In this document: piece by piece, positions 56,317 through 64,000 of the stretch | How the letters are laid out: every line of letters begins with the position of its first letter | Numbering within the stretch: the stretch's first letter is position 1 | DNA from: an uncultured Bradyrhizobium sp. | GTDB taxonomy: Bacteria > Pseudomonadota > Alphaproteobacteria > Rhizobiales > Xanthobacteraceae | DNA: 64,000 bases | Reading direction: 5' to 3' | Assembly (NCBI RefSeq): GCF_947648125.1 | Contig: NZ_CANSMR010000024.1 | Coordinates: 45,135 to 109,134 of the forward strand | The notes under the pieces: model-generated | What the model was told of the DNA's origin: nothing | The model's database searches: none | The model's input: the letters and a program-made list of their open reading frames with translations, nothing else | Translations under genes and position numbers: made by a program

Positions 56317-56332
56317 GGAACTGTACCGTTCT
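56317..56332. promoter_or_regulatory. TetR operator 2
   Basis: GGAACTGTACCGTTCT, second copy of the GGAACNNTACCGTTC pattern, 63 bases downstream of operator 1. Placed so that one repressor could act on both divergent promoters. Confidence 0.65.
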
Positions 56333-56410
56333 ATTTACAACTAGATGTGATAGGGCTATATTGCCTGATGTTGCCGGCCGGACCGGCCCCCTGGAACCCG
56401 GGGAAGACTG

Positions 56411-57136
56411 ATGACCACCAGTACCCTGAAGATGCCGCGGGCGCCCAAGACAAGGACGGCGACCAGGCCGGCCGAGGTGCGCGCCGGCCGGCCGCCGAAG
56501 GAATTGGCCGGCGAGGTCGATGCGCGCATCCTCGATGCCGCGCGCAAGGTGTTCCTTGAGCGCGGGTTCGAAGGCGCCAGCATCGACGAGATCGCCGAGG
56601 CCGCGCGCTCCGGCAAGCGCACCATCTATGCGCGCTTCCGCGACAAGCGGGCGCTGTTCACCGAGGTGGTGATGCGGGACATCCTGGCACGCATCGCGGA
56701 GTTCAAGGCGGACGCGCCGCTCGGCGCGACGGTGGAGGAGCGTCTCACCAGCGTCGCCTCGACCCTGCTGCACTGGGGCCTCGACGCCGACCGGATCGGC
56801 CTGATGCGGCTTGCCATCGCGGAGGCGCATCGCTTCCCGGATCTCGCCGCCACCGTCAACCGCAGGGCGCGCGCACTCGCCACCGAGCTCGGCGTTCACC
56901 TGCTGCGCGACCTGACGCAATCCGACGAGCTCGGCAAGCTGCCCGCCTTCGCGCCGGAGCACCTGCCGACCACGGCGCGTCTGTTCCTCGACATCATCGC
57001 GGTACCGATGCTGCTTCGGGCTCTGTACGAAGTCGACCTCAAGGCGCTCGATCCCGAGCTCGACGAGCACGTCGCGCGCGGCGTCGCGTTCTTCGTCGCG
57101 GGGTGCAGAAGTGGTTACCGGTTCGGCGCCGACTGA
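56411..57136 (+). CDS. TetR/AcrR family transcriptional regulator
   Basis: The 241-residue protein has a basic lead (PRAPKTRTATRPAEVRAGRP) before the TetR helix-turn-helix (ARKVFLERGFEGASIDEIAE, then SGKRTIYARFRDKRALFTEV). The C-terminal domain resembles the AefR-like group (LFLDIIAVPMLLRALYEVDL). It is divergent from the EmrAB-like pump and, by position and paired operators, probably represses it. Confidence 0.92.
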   Translation: MTTSTLKMPRAPKTRTATRPAEVRAGRPPKELAGEVDARILDAARKVFLERGFEGASIDEIAEAARSGKRTIYARFRDKRALFTEVVMRDILARIAEFKADAPLGATVEERLTSVASTLLHWGLDADRIGLMRLAIAEAHRFPDLAATVNRRARALATELGVHLLRDLTQSDELGKLPAFAPEHLPTTARLFLDIIAVPMLLRALYEVDLKALDPELDEHVARGVAFFVAGCRSGYRFGAD

Positions 57137-57296
57137 TCCTGGCCGGTCCATTCAACCGGTTGTGAGCGCGGGCCGTTGCAACTTGGCCACAGATTGCAGA
57201 AAAGAATAAAATTCGAATGAGACATGCTGTCGCATTCCTTCCGCTCATGGCAGAGACGTGTATCGCTGGCTTGCAGCAACCGCAAGGGGAATGGAA

Positions 57297-58115
57297 GTGC
57301 GTCGTTTTGCAATCGTTGGGACTTGCCTGCTTTTGATTACGCAATTTGCGAACGCGGCGTCAGCCGCTGACCTGCCGGAGCGCAGTTGGACCAAGGCTCC
57401 GCCATTGGTGGCTCCCGCGTTCAACTGGTCCGGATTCTACGCCGGTGTGAATGTGGGCGGCGGCTGGTATGATGGTGGGGATATCGCGACCAGCAGCAAT
57501 GTCAGTTCGCTCGTCCCGCCCGGCAACATCGTCCGTGTGCCCGTTTCGAACAGCAACCAGGCCGGTGTGACCGCTGGTGGACTGCTCGGATACAATTATC
57601 AGCTCGACAGGGTCGTCCTCGGCGCGGAAGCCGATTTCAACTATGTCGACGTGAAGTCCTCCAGAGGTGGAAGCACCACCGCCGCTTTCCCTGGCGGCGT
57701 GACGGGAAGCTTCAACATTGCGAACACCAGCAAGATCGACTGGTTCGGCACCGTGCGGGGTCGCATCGGCTTCGTGCCGACCGAGCGCCTGCTGATCTAC
57801 GCGACAGGCGGTCTGGCCTATGGTGAAGCGAAGACCCACATCGCCAATTCGTCGGCCTTCTCCACAGGCCTCTCGCGGCTCTGGCTTGGCGACAATTCCG
57901 ACGTCCGCGTCGGTTGGACCGCCGGCGGCGGCCTCGAATATGCCTTCACCAATAACTGGACGCTGCGCGGCGAATATCTCTATGTCGATCTCGGTAGCAG
58001 CGGCACGACGGCGACGTTCCAAGGCACGGATCCGCTGCAGAGCCAGATCCGTTACAATGCCAGCCGCGAGAACAGGTTCAGCGTTGCCCGCGCCGCGTTG
58101 AGCTACAAGTTCTGA
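57297..58115 (+). CDS. Outer-membrane beta-barrel protein (Omp25/porin-like family)
   Basis: The 272-residue protein has a signal peptide (FAIVGTCLLLITQFANAASA) and a barrel typical of rhizobial surface proteins: APAFNWSGFYAGVNVGGGWY at the start, then GLLGYNYQLDRVVLGAEADF, TVRGRIGFVPTERLLIYATG and a final Phe (ARAALSYKF). AAGGGG lies seven bases before GTG at 57297; the ATG at 57291 directly abuts it. It is a monocistronic gene. Confidence 0.9.
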   Translation: MRRFAIVGTCLLLITQFANAASAADLPERSWTKAPPLVAPAFNWSGFYAGVNVGGGWYDGGDIATSSNVSSLVPPGNIVRVPVSNSNQAGVTAGGLLGYNYQLDRVVLGAEADFNYVDVKSSRGGSTTAAFPGGVTGSFNIANTSKIDWFGTVRGRIGFVPTERLLIYATGGLAYGEAKTHIANSSAFSTGLSRLWLGDNSDVRVGWTAGGGLEYAFTNNWTLRGEYLYVDLGSSGTTATFQGTDPLQSQIRYNASRENRFSVARAALSYKF

Positions 58116-58142
58116 CACCGGCGCGAGCAAAGCGCTGCGTTC

Positions 58143-58164
58143 CCTCTCCCGCACGCGGGAGAGG
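58143..58164. repeat. Family A fragment or hairpin between convergent genes
   Basis: CCTCTCCCGC-AC-GCGGGAGAGG forms a perfect 10-base stem between the outer-membrane protein gene and the reductase gene. It resembles one arm of the family A repeat at 1441-1575. It may serve as a terminator for both genes. Confidence 0.5.
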
Positions 58165-58199
58165 TGAGGCGGCTATGCAACCCTCTCTCAAGCGTCAGC

Positions 58200-58916
58200 T
58201 CAGCCCGGCGCGCGCTCGACGGCGTGGCGCAGCCAGACCATGCCGCCTTCCAGCGTCTCGCAATGCGTGAGCCGGAGCGACTGCCCGGCGCCGGGGCGGT
58301 CGCCGTCCGGGCCGTGATAGTCGACGATGCTCTGCGATCCCGCAACGCCGTCGACCGCCGGATGGATCAACGTGCTGAACTCGTCGATCAGTCCCTGCTT
58401 GAGGAACGCGCCATTGATCCCGCCGCCGCCTTCGAGCAGCAGCGTCTTGGCGCCGAACAGCGTTGCGAGCTGCGCCACCGCGCTCGCCAGATCATCGCCC
58501 TTGTGGCCTGCAAAGATGTAGGACGCGCCGTCCTCGCGCAGCTCGACGAGATGGCTGTCCGAGACCTGTTCGCCGAGCACCGCGACGGCGTGATCGCCGC
58601 CGACATTGTCCTTGCCGAAATGCACGCGGCCCGACGGGTCGATGCCGACAGCGAGCTTGCGGCCGTCGCGGTTGCCGAGATGCGCCTCGCGTGGCAGCTT
58701 GGGCGCATTGGCGAATTGCCGCTCCGTCCCCTTGGCCATCTCGTTCATGGTGACGCGGCCGATGACCCATCCATCGGCATTGAAGCCGTCATGGATCCTC
58801 TCATAGTGTGAGCGCAACGCGTCGGCCGGGATGTCGGCGGCGGGCTTGGTGAAGCGGCTGGGATGAAGCCGGCCGTCGATCGACGTGCCCATGTGGCAGA
58901 TGATGTGGGGTCGCAT
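58200..58916 (-). CDS. RibD C-terminal domain (dihydrofolate reductase-like) protein
   Basis: The 238-residue protein begins RPHIICHMGTSIDGRLHPSR, the first strand of the RibD/DHFR-like reductase fold. It has TLLLEGGGGINGAFLKQGLI, the glycine-rich NADPH-binding segment. It lacks the deaminase half of RibD and is not among riboflavin genes, so another pyrimidine-like substrate is possible. The start at 58916 (ATG) is chosen; the upstream extension is Arg/Pro rich and unlikely. Confidence 0.85.
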   Translation of the reverse strand: MRPHIICHMGTSIDGRLHPSRFTKPAADIPADALRSHYERIHDGFNADGWVIGRVTMNEMAKGTERQFANAPKLPREAHLGNRDGRKLAVGIDPSGRVHFGKDNVGGDHAVAVLGEQVSDSHLVELREDGASYIFAGHKGDDLASAVAQLATLFGAKTLLLEGGGGINGAFLKQGLIDEFSTLIHPAVDGVAGSQSIVDYHGPDGDRPGAGQSLRLTHCETLEGGMVWLRHAVERAPG

Positions 58917-59042
58917 TGGCTCAACTCTTCGGTGGGGATGACGGCGCCGCAGGGGCGGGTGGGGCAAGTCCTGATCTAGAGAGCCGCGGACAGGTTCTCA
59001 ACGCCGATAACGCAGCGGTGTTTCAGTTTTGCTTGTCTGTTT

Positions 59043-59081
59043 GAGCATGATCTCCGCGCAAACACGTCGCGCTTGTTGCGA
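59043..59081. repeat. Probable degraded palindromic repeat related to family C
   Basis: Starts GAGCATGATC, like family C elements, but continues TCCGCGCAAACACGTCGCGC, resembling another common Bradyrhizobium repeat, and lacks the right arm. It lies in the 221-base gap between the RibD-like gene (minus strand, start 58916) and the chromate cluster's last stop. Nothing else stands out in that gap. Confidence 0.45.
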
Positions 59082-59137
59082 GTCCATGTATCTCGCTGAG
59101 GTCGGTCTCCTTGCCGGGGCTGGAAGTGATCAGCGTA

Positions 59138-59938
59138 TCAATGAGCGGCGGCATGCCCTTCGAGAAAGCGAAGCGGGAAGCCAAAGGTCAGGCCTGCGCG
59201 TATCTCGTCGACGGAGCGTCGATTCGTGAGGCCATGCCGAAACGCAACGTCGAGGCTTAGATTTTCGCGAACTTGCCAGATCAGGCCGATCAGGCCCGAT
59301 ACGGTTTCTTCCTTGCCAAACTCGTTCTCGTAGAATAATTCCGCGACCGGTCTGACCGTCCATTTCGACGGCCCTTCCAGAATGGCGCCGACAAAGACAT
59401 CGCCGTGATGATCGCGGGTAAGCGCGGTTTCGGCGTTGAAGTGGATCGTGCCCCAATCCCATCGTTGCGAGACAATGCCAGCCAGGCTCGCGCCGACGCC
59501 TGATGTCCCGGTGCTGTCCGGAAGCAGGACGCCGAACTCGGTGGCAACGCTCGGCCCTGCCTTGTCCTGCAGGCTTCCGGGCACGACGACATGCTTGAGG
59601 AAGGCGCCGGCCGCCGTCAGGCTTGTCGGGCCGGTGGACGATAGCGGTGTTTCCCCCTGGCCCTCGAGAACGGCCTCCCAGTCCCTGCTCAGACCGTAGT
59701 TCAGGACAAAGGCCGGTGCGACGAGCGTCGTGCTTCCCGCATCGTGCAATCGCCCAGCGGGCTGTAGCTCGACCTCAACCTCTCCCGGAGCAGCGACCGC
59801 GGCATCGGTTCCGTCGAAGGGGCGATACGCCCACGCAAATGGAGACCACGCCGTCAAGCCGAGTACGATCACCCAACCCGATAAGAGGAACCGGTGGAGA
59901 CGTCCTTGCAGGCACTGGCTCGGTGTAGACATACCCAT
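59138..59938 (-). CDS. Outer-membrane transporter-like beta-barrel protein
   Basis: The 266-residue protein has a signal peptide (LLSGWVIVLGLTAWSPFAWA) and alternating amphipathic strands (VEVELQPAGRLHDAGSTTLV; SLDVAFRHGLTNRRSVDEIR; ending LTFGFPLRFLEGHAAAH). The pattern resembles outer-membrane proteins in the Phenol_MetA_deg-like group, often labelled transporter. It is the last gene of the chromate row, 17 bases after the beta-propeller gene. Its function there is unknown. Confidence 0.6.
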   Translation of the reverse strand: MGMSTPSQCLQGRLHRFLLSGWVIVLGLTAWSPFAWAYRPFDGTDAAVAAPGEVEVELQPAGRLHDAGSTTLVAPAFVLNYGLSRDWEAVLEGQGETPLSSTGPTSLTAAGAFLKHVVVPGSLQDKAGPSVATEFGVLLPDSTGTSGVGASLAGIVSQRWDWGTIHFNAETALTRDHHGDVFVGAILEGPSKWTVRPVAELFYENEFGKEETVSGLIGLIWQVRENLSLDVAFRHGLTNRRSVDEIRAGLTFGFPLRFLEGHAAAH

Positions 59939-59955
59939 GTCTCGTGGCCACGAGC

Positions 59956-60960
59956 TTAAGGGAGCGGGCGAAATATCCAGATCGCCGCCGGTTCGGTCGA
60001 CGTTACGCGAGCGGCGACAAAGAGCCGATCCAGCTCCGGCGCGAAGAATGAAGTGCGCGCGCCTGGAGCGGTGGAGATGCGACCGCTCCGGTGGTAGGTG
60101 GCGCCGGTGACCTCAATCACGTCAATGAAGCCCGCTCCGCAACTCACGTAGACCCGGCCGCGGCTCGGGTCGGTGAACAGATCGTCAACGTCGCCGCAGG
60201 TTTCGATGGATGCTATTCGCTTGCCGTCGGCCATGGAGAAGATGGCGAGCTCGGCCGGGCTACGGAAGGCGACGAGAAGCCGGCGGTGATCGCGATCGAT
60301 GGCCATCGCGAAGTTGCCGCCCTTGTCCATCGGCCAGCTGGTCACCTGCTTTCCGGATGCGCTGTCGATCACGGCGACCGCGTGGGTATCGGGCAAATTG
60401 ACAAAGATTCGGCCGCCGTCGGGATCGATCTGGAAGCTCTCGGGATGTGCCTTGAGCGCGATATTTTCGATCTTTTTGCGCGTCGCATTGTCGAGCACCG
60501 CGAGGCCTCCGTCCCCGTAACCGACGATGACGTGCTTGGTTGACGGATCGATGCGGATATTGTCGGCGTCGCTTCCAAGGTCGAGGCCGCCTGTCGCTTC
60601 ATAACTTTCTCCCTGGAAGAACTTGAGCGACCCGTCCCGCGCATTGGCAACGAATAGCGTGTCGCTGGACGGGTCGTAGCCAACGCCTTGCGGCTCTCTA
60701 AGCCCCGCGATTCTCTTGATCACGCTTCTTTTTGCCAGATCGACAATGCTGACCGTATCGTTTCCGAGTTCGGCCACGAACAGTCGCAGCCGCTTCGTAT
60801 CGATCGCCATGTGGTCGATGCGTCCGCGCACATCGCCCAAGGCAATCTTGGCCTCAAATTGCAACACGCTGCCATCCGCCGCTCGGGAAGGCGCGGGACT
60901 GCTGGCCCATATGGCGAGGCACGCCGAAACGGCTGATACCCTCAGGAACGGACAAATCAT
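59956..60960 (-). CDS. Secreted YncE-like beta-propeller protein
   Basis: The 334-residue protein has a signal peptide (LRVSAVSACLAIWASSPAPS) and about six to seven propeller blades of YVTN type. Recurrent cores are RLRLFVAELGNDTVSIVDLA, SDTLFVANARDGSLKFFQGE and GGRIFVNLPDTHAVAVIDSA. Such proteins bind metals, cofactors or partners in the periplasm. It follows chrA by 20 bases on the same strand, so it belongs to the chromate cluster. A metal-binding or sensing role is inferred. Confidence 0.82.
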   Translation of the reverse strand: MICPFLRVSAVSACLAIWASSPAPSRAADGSVLQFEAKIALGDVRGRIDHMAIDTKRLRLFVAELGNDTVSIVDLAKRSVIKRIAGLREPQGVGYDPSSDTLFVANARDGSLKFFQGESYEATGGLDLGSDADNIRIDPSTKHVIVGYGDGGLAVLDNATRKKIENIALKAHPESFQIDPDGGRIFVNLPDTHAVAVIDSASGKQVTSWPMDKGGNFAMAIDRDHRRLLVAFRSPAELAIFSMADGKRIASIETCGDVDDLFTDPSRGRVYVSCGAGFIDVIEVTGATYHRSGRISTAPGARTSFFAPELDRLFVAARVTSTEPAAIWIFRPLP

Positions 60961-60980
60961 AGCGTCCTCCCGGCGTCCGG

Positions 60981-62159
60981 TTAGTGCACCATCACCCAGC
61001 TCGGCTGCAGCCACGGATACGCGATCAGGCCGACGACCGCGGTCGCCGCGATCAGCAGCGGATTGCTCACCTTCCAGCGGAACAGGATGGCCAGCGAGAC
61101 CATGCCGATCAGCGCTGTCAGCCAGTCGCCGATGGCGATCTTGCCGAGCAGGATGCAGGCGCCGAGGATGGTGCCGATCGCGGCTGCATAGGCGCCCTTC
61201 ACAAAGCCCTGCACGTTGGCGTTGCCGCGATGCCGTGCCAGCAGCGGGGCAACGATCAGCACCAGCAGGAACGACGGCAGGAAAATGCCGATGGTGGAGA
61301 CCAGCGAGCCCCAGAATCCCGCAACGAGGTAGCCGACAAAAGTCGCGGTGATCACCACTGGTCCCGGACTAATCATGCCGATCGCAACCGCGATGAGGAA
61401 TTGCCGCTCATCGAGCCAACCATATTGCTGCACGAGCCCTTGCTCGAGGAACGGCACGATGACGAGGCCGCTGCCGAAGGTGAGCGAGCCGGCCTTGAGG
61501 AAGAACAGCAACAGCTTCGAGAGTGTGGACGCGCTTGCGACCGGCGCGATCGGGCCGGCGGCCGCCGGCACGATGGCAATTCCCGGCAGGATCGCAGGCG
61601 AGCGTTTGAACAGATTGCCGTAATAAACAATGCCCACGATGCCCGCGCCGATGAACAGCAGGGCGACCTCGGCCTGGAGGATGACCGTGACCGCCAGGCA
61701 AACCGCCGCGATCGCCCATTGCAGCCAGTCTTCCATGCCGAGCTTGGCAAGCCGGTAACAGGAGTGAAGGATGAGCGCGATCACGGCTGGACTGACACCG
61801 TAGAAGATCGCGGTGACCGGTTGGAGATCGCCAAGGTAGACGTACAGCGCTCCGAGCGAAGCCACGATGACGAAGTTGGGAAGGATGAAGCACCATCCAC
61901 CGACCCAGGCGCCCCAGAAACCGCCGCGAAGCCAGGACACATAGATACCGACCTGGATCGCCAGCGGCCCCGGAAGCGATTGGCAGATGGCAATCGCTTC
62001 CTTCATCTCGGCCTTGGTCAGCCATTTCTTGCCGTCGACCAGTTCGCGCTCCATCTGCCCGACAAGCGCGACCGGGCCGCCGAAGCCGAGAAAGCCGAGG
62101 CGCAGGAAATACCGCGCCAGTTCCGCCAACTGGCTGCGCGGCGCGGGCGTTGGTGTCAT
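60981..62159 (-). CDS. chrA: Chromate transporter ChrA
   Basis: The 392-residue inner-membrane exporter moves chromate out of the cell. It has the two-domain CHR layout. The first domain starts LARYFLRLGFLGFGGPVALV and has AICQSLPGPLAIQVGIYVSW. The second has LLFFLKAGSLTFGSGLVIVP and IGMISPGPVVITATFVGYLV. These paired FGG/FGSG and PGP motifs mark ChrA. It lies after the SOD-like gene and before the beta-propeller gene, on one transcript direction. Confidence 0.94.
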   Translation of the reverse strand: MTPTPAPRSQLAELARYFLRLGFLGFGGPVALVGQMERELVDGKKWLTKAEMKEAIAICQSLPGPLAIQVGIYVSWLRGGFWGAWVGGWCFILPNFVIVASLGALYVYLGDLQPVTAIFYGVSPAVIALILHSCYRLAKLGMEDWLQWAIAAVCLAVTVILQAEVALLFIGAGIVGIVYYGNLFKRSPAILPGIAIVPAAAGPIAPVASASTLSKLLLFFLKAGSLTFGSGLVIVPFLEQGLVQQYGWLDERQFLIAVAIGMISPGPVVITATFVGYLVAGFWGSLVSTIGIFLPSFLLVLIVAPLLARHRGNANVQGFVKGAYAAAIGTILGACILLGKIAIGDWLTALIGMVSLAILFRWKVSNPLLIAATAVVGLIAYPWLQPSWVMVH

Positions 62160-62201
62160 TCCCGAAAGATCTCCCTGGAAAGAAATTTCACGCGTGTCTC
62201 C

Positions 62202-62921
62202 TCAAACTTCTTTCGAATATTGCTCATACAATCTGGCCGCGTTGTCCCAGCGGATGGCTTCCATGTAGATGTCGACATAGCGGGCGGCCGCGGCCCCGAA
62301 GTCCATCTGATAGGCATGCTCGTACATATCGAGCACCAGGACCGGACGGCCGCCGGCGAGCGTCGTCGTGTGGTCCGCAGCCCATTGGTTGACGAGCCGC
62401 TTGTCGCGGGGCGAGTAGGCGAGAATCACCCAACCCGAACCGCCGCCTTCCGCCTTGCCCATGGCCGCGAATTCGGTCCGCCAGCGCTCCATACTGCCGA
62501 AGTCGCGCGCGATCGCCTCGGCGAGCGCGCCGCCCGGTTTGCCCGTGCCGCCGAGCCCGTCGAAATAGACCTCATGCAGAATCATCGAGTTCGCTGCGAT
62601 CAGCTCCTCGCGCTTCAGGCCGTTGATCACAAAGTTCGGTGCCTTGGCGAAGTCGAGTTCGGCAAGCTGCGTGCCGATGGCGTTGAGCCGCTTCACGGCG
62701 CCGACGTAGTTGTTCTCGTAGTGGCTGACGAGTATTTTCTCCGAGATGCCGCTGATCGATTTTGGATCGAACGGCATCGGCTTTGCCTGATAGGACATGG
62801 CTTTGGCTCCTGTCTGCGGGTTGGCTTCGGCCGCGGCGCGATTGGCGCCAAGCACGGTTGCAGATGCTGCGGCTACGCCAACCGCTGCGATGAAGTCCCG
62901 GCGTCCGGTGTCGATGGTCAT
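62202..62921 (-). CDS. Fe/Mn superoxide dismutase-like protein of the chromate cluster (ChrC-like)
   Basis: The 239-residue protein has a twin-arginine leader (TGRRDFIAAVGVAAASATVL) and an iron/manganese SOD fold. Metal ligands are visible: His in ILVSHYENNYVGAVKR, His in MILHEVYFDGLGG, and Asp and His in VLDMYEHAYQMDFGAAAARY. ChrC-type SODs accompany chrB and chrA and remove superoxide formed when chromate is reduced. The Tat leader predicts a periplasmic enzyme, folded with its metal in the cytoplasm. It is 42 bases from chrA. Confidence 0.87.
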   Translation of the reverse strand: MTIDTGRRDFIAAVGVAAASATVLGANRAAAEANPQTGAKAMSYQAKPMPFDPKSISGISEKILVSHYENNYVGAVKRLNAIGTQLAELDFAKAPNFVINGLKREELIAANSMILHEVYFDGLGGTGKPGGALAEAIARDFGSMERWRTEFAAMGKAEGGGSGWVILAYSPRDKRLVNQWAADHTTTLAGGRPVLVLDMYEHAYQMDFGAAAARYVDIYMEAIRWDNAARLYEQYSKEV

Positions 62922-62963
62922 CGGCTTCTCCCAATGTTGAACGGTTCTTGCTTCAGATCGCGG

Positions 62964-63308
62964 CTATTCCTTCGTGAGCCCGACGATGGTCGGGAATCCC
63001 GAGATGGTCTGCACCGAGATTTCGACGGGATCGCCGAAGCGGACGGCATTGAAGATCAAGCCGTCCTGAACCCTGAACGGCTCCGTTCTGCCCGCAGCCA
63101 GGCGTATCAGCAGCGTGTCGTTGCGTTCATCGACACAATCGACGACACCGCGCAGGGTTTGGGCCGCCGGCATTAGGACCGCAGCTGCATTCGCGTCGCC
63201 GGCAGCCGGAAGTCTTGCGGCCAGCTCGTCATAGGTCAGGGCACGGACGGGCACGGCGATGCTCGCGATCGTGAACGCTAGAATCAGGGAGAGATTTCGC
63301 TTCTGCAT
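62964..63308 (-). CDS. Small periplasmic protein of the chromate cluster, hypothetical
   Basis: The 114-residue protein has a signal peptide (NLSLILAFTIASIAVPVRAL) and a short domain with RGVVDCVDERNDTLLIRLAA and FGDPVEISVQTISGFPTIVG. This looks like a small beta-rich or OB-like fold, with one Cys. I do not recognise the family. It lies between chrB and the SOD gene, on the same strand. Confidence 0.65.
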   Translation of the reverse strand: MQKRNLSLILAFTIASIAVPVRALTYDELAARLPAAGDANAAAVLMPAAQTLRGVVDCVDERNDTLLIRLAAGRTEPFRVQDGLIFNAVRFGDPVEISVQTISGFPTIVGLTKE

Positions 63309-63409
63309 GGTCGTTCTCCTGGCCGTGTTGTGCTGCCCCAGGTTCTTCGGATGCGCGGCTGCCAGCTCAGATCACGCCCGCCGGCCGCGCGAGGACGAAG
63401 CTCGCAATG

Positions 63410-64000
63410 TCATGGCTTCACCTTGCTGGTCGGCCAGTTATGCGTCTCCCGGGTCGCGTCGCGGCACCAGCGATAGAAGGCGTCGTAGAGCAGCATGCCG
63501 GCGCTCAATTGTTCGAGGTCGTCGTCGAACATGCGCGACAGGCCGAGCGAGGCGGCGAGCAGCCCCGGCGCCTCCGGCGACAGATCGAGCCGCGCGGTAT
63601 CCGCGGCCCGCACCATCGTCGCGAGTCGCTCCAGTGCGGGCGTCGACAGGCCGAACTCGCTGACCATCACGTCGAAGGTGCAGAGCTCGCCGCGATGGCT
63701 CCAGAACACGTTCTCGATATCGAACGGTGTGGCGTCGAAGCGTTCGGCAACGGCCCCGACCTCCGCCGACGCGACGAACAGGAACACGGCCGCCGGATCG
63801 ACAAAGCGGCGGATCAGCCACGGGCAGGCGATGCGATCGATCTTCGGCCGCGATCGCGTCACCCAGACGGTGCGGCCGCGCCCGTCGCGTTTCGGAATCC
63901 TGTCGACAGGAACGGTCGGAAGCTCCGCGGCCGTCCAGGCGAGGTGGCCGCCCTCGAGAACTTCGGCAGCAATGTTGCCGCATCGGAGCCAGGCGGCGGT
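63410..64000 (-). CDS. chrB: Chromate resistance protein ChrB, C-terminal part (partial, possible rhodanese fusion)
   Basis: The reading frame is open from base 64000 to the stop at 63410, giving 196 residues of a longer protein that starts beyond the right edge. KIDRIACPWLIRRFVDPAAV and FDVMVSEFGLSTPALERLAT are the ChrB C-terminal domain. The segment before it (AAWLRCGNIAAEVLEGGHLA) looks like the end of a rhodanese-like domain, so a sulfurtransferase/ChrB fusion is possible. An internal GTG at 63862 is not the true start. It heads the chromate row. Confidence 0.85.
   Translation of the reverse strand, partial: TAAWLRCGNIAAEVLEGGHLAWTAAELPTVPVDRIPKRDGRGRTVWVTRSRPKIDRIACPWLIRRFVDPAAVFLFVASAEVGAVAERFDATPFDIENVFWSHRGELCTFDVMVSEFGLSTPALERLATMVRAADTARLDLSPEAPGLLAASLGLSRMFDDDLEQLSAGMLLYDAFYRWCRDATRETHNWPTSKVKP

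Noticed and set aside
60984-63176. 730-codon open frame antisense to chrA, SOD and neighbours
   Set aside because: It spans several real genes and their gaps, and its product resembles no protein family.
63410-63862. ChrB as a 150-residue protein starting at GTG 63862
   Set aside because: The frame continues upstream to the window edge with rhodanese-like residues, so 63862 is internal and the gene is truncated by the window.

Overview
The window is chromosomal DNA from a high-GC alphaproteobacterium, most likely Bradyrhizobium or a close relative (Nitrobacteraceae). This rests on recognised protein families and gene order: the aa3 oxidase block ctaC-ctaD-ctaB-coxF-cox11-ctaE-DUF983-SURF1, the ligase-associated repair genes, PodJL, IalB and DgdA. 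It also rests on several families of short interspersed palindromic repeats typical of this group. No database search was possible. I saw no rRNA, tRNA, CRISPR array, integrase or transposase.

Layout. 1-7.7 kb: a DNA-repair set, namely a truncated MBL-fold exonuclease at the left edge, the Lhr-type helicase and the PdeM endonuclease, interrupted by two methyltransferases and an ABC solute-binding protein. 7.7-12.6 kb: LysR/EamA exporter/UlaG-like hydrolase, then an Lrp/AsnC regulator divergent from 2,2-dialkylglycine decarboxylase (dgdA). 12.6-20 kb: a TauE/TIGR02186 pair, a ClpP-like membrane protein, the large polarity factor PodJL and a PadR regulator. 20-26.2 kb: a fatty-acid beta-oxidation set (acyl-CoA dehydrogenase, thiolase, FadB-like fusion). 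26.2-34.5 kb: small membrane proteins, a GST/MarR divergon, gshA, a PAN-domain secreted protein, LepB, TldD and HxlR. 34.6-36.2 kb: a DoxX-DsrE-TlpA redox operon. 36.4-39 kb: a lower-GC TIR/NB-ARC/TPR gene, probably an acquired immune-type STAND protein. 39-46.7 kb: IalB and the cytochrome c oxidase operon. 46.7-57.1 kb: two tandem drug-efflux systems, RND with LysR and EmrAB-like with TetR. 57.3-59 kb: an outer-membrane beta-barrel protein and a RibD-like reductase. 59-64 kb: a minus-strand chromate-resistance cluster (ChrB C-terminal part, small periplasmic protein, SOD, ChrA, beta-propeller, outer-membrane protein).

Themes. Most modules are a regulator divergent from the genes it probably controls, and several of these intergenic spaces hold clear inverted or direct repeats. 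The least ordinary signals are two palindromic interspersed repeats that lie inside protein-coding genes and are translated in frame: a 135-bp element in the lhr helicase just after the Walker A motif, and a 52-bp element supplying the N-terminus of SURF1. The others are the orphan TIR-STAND gene and the extended make-up of the chromate cluster.
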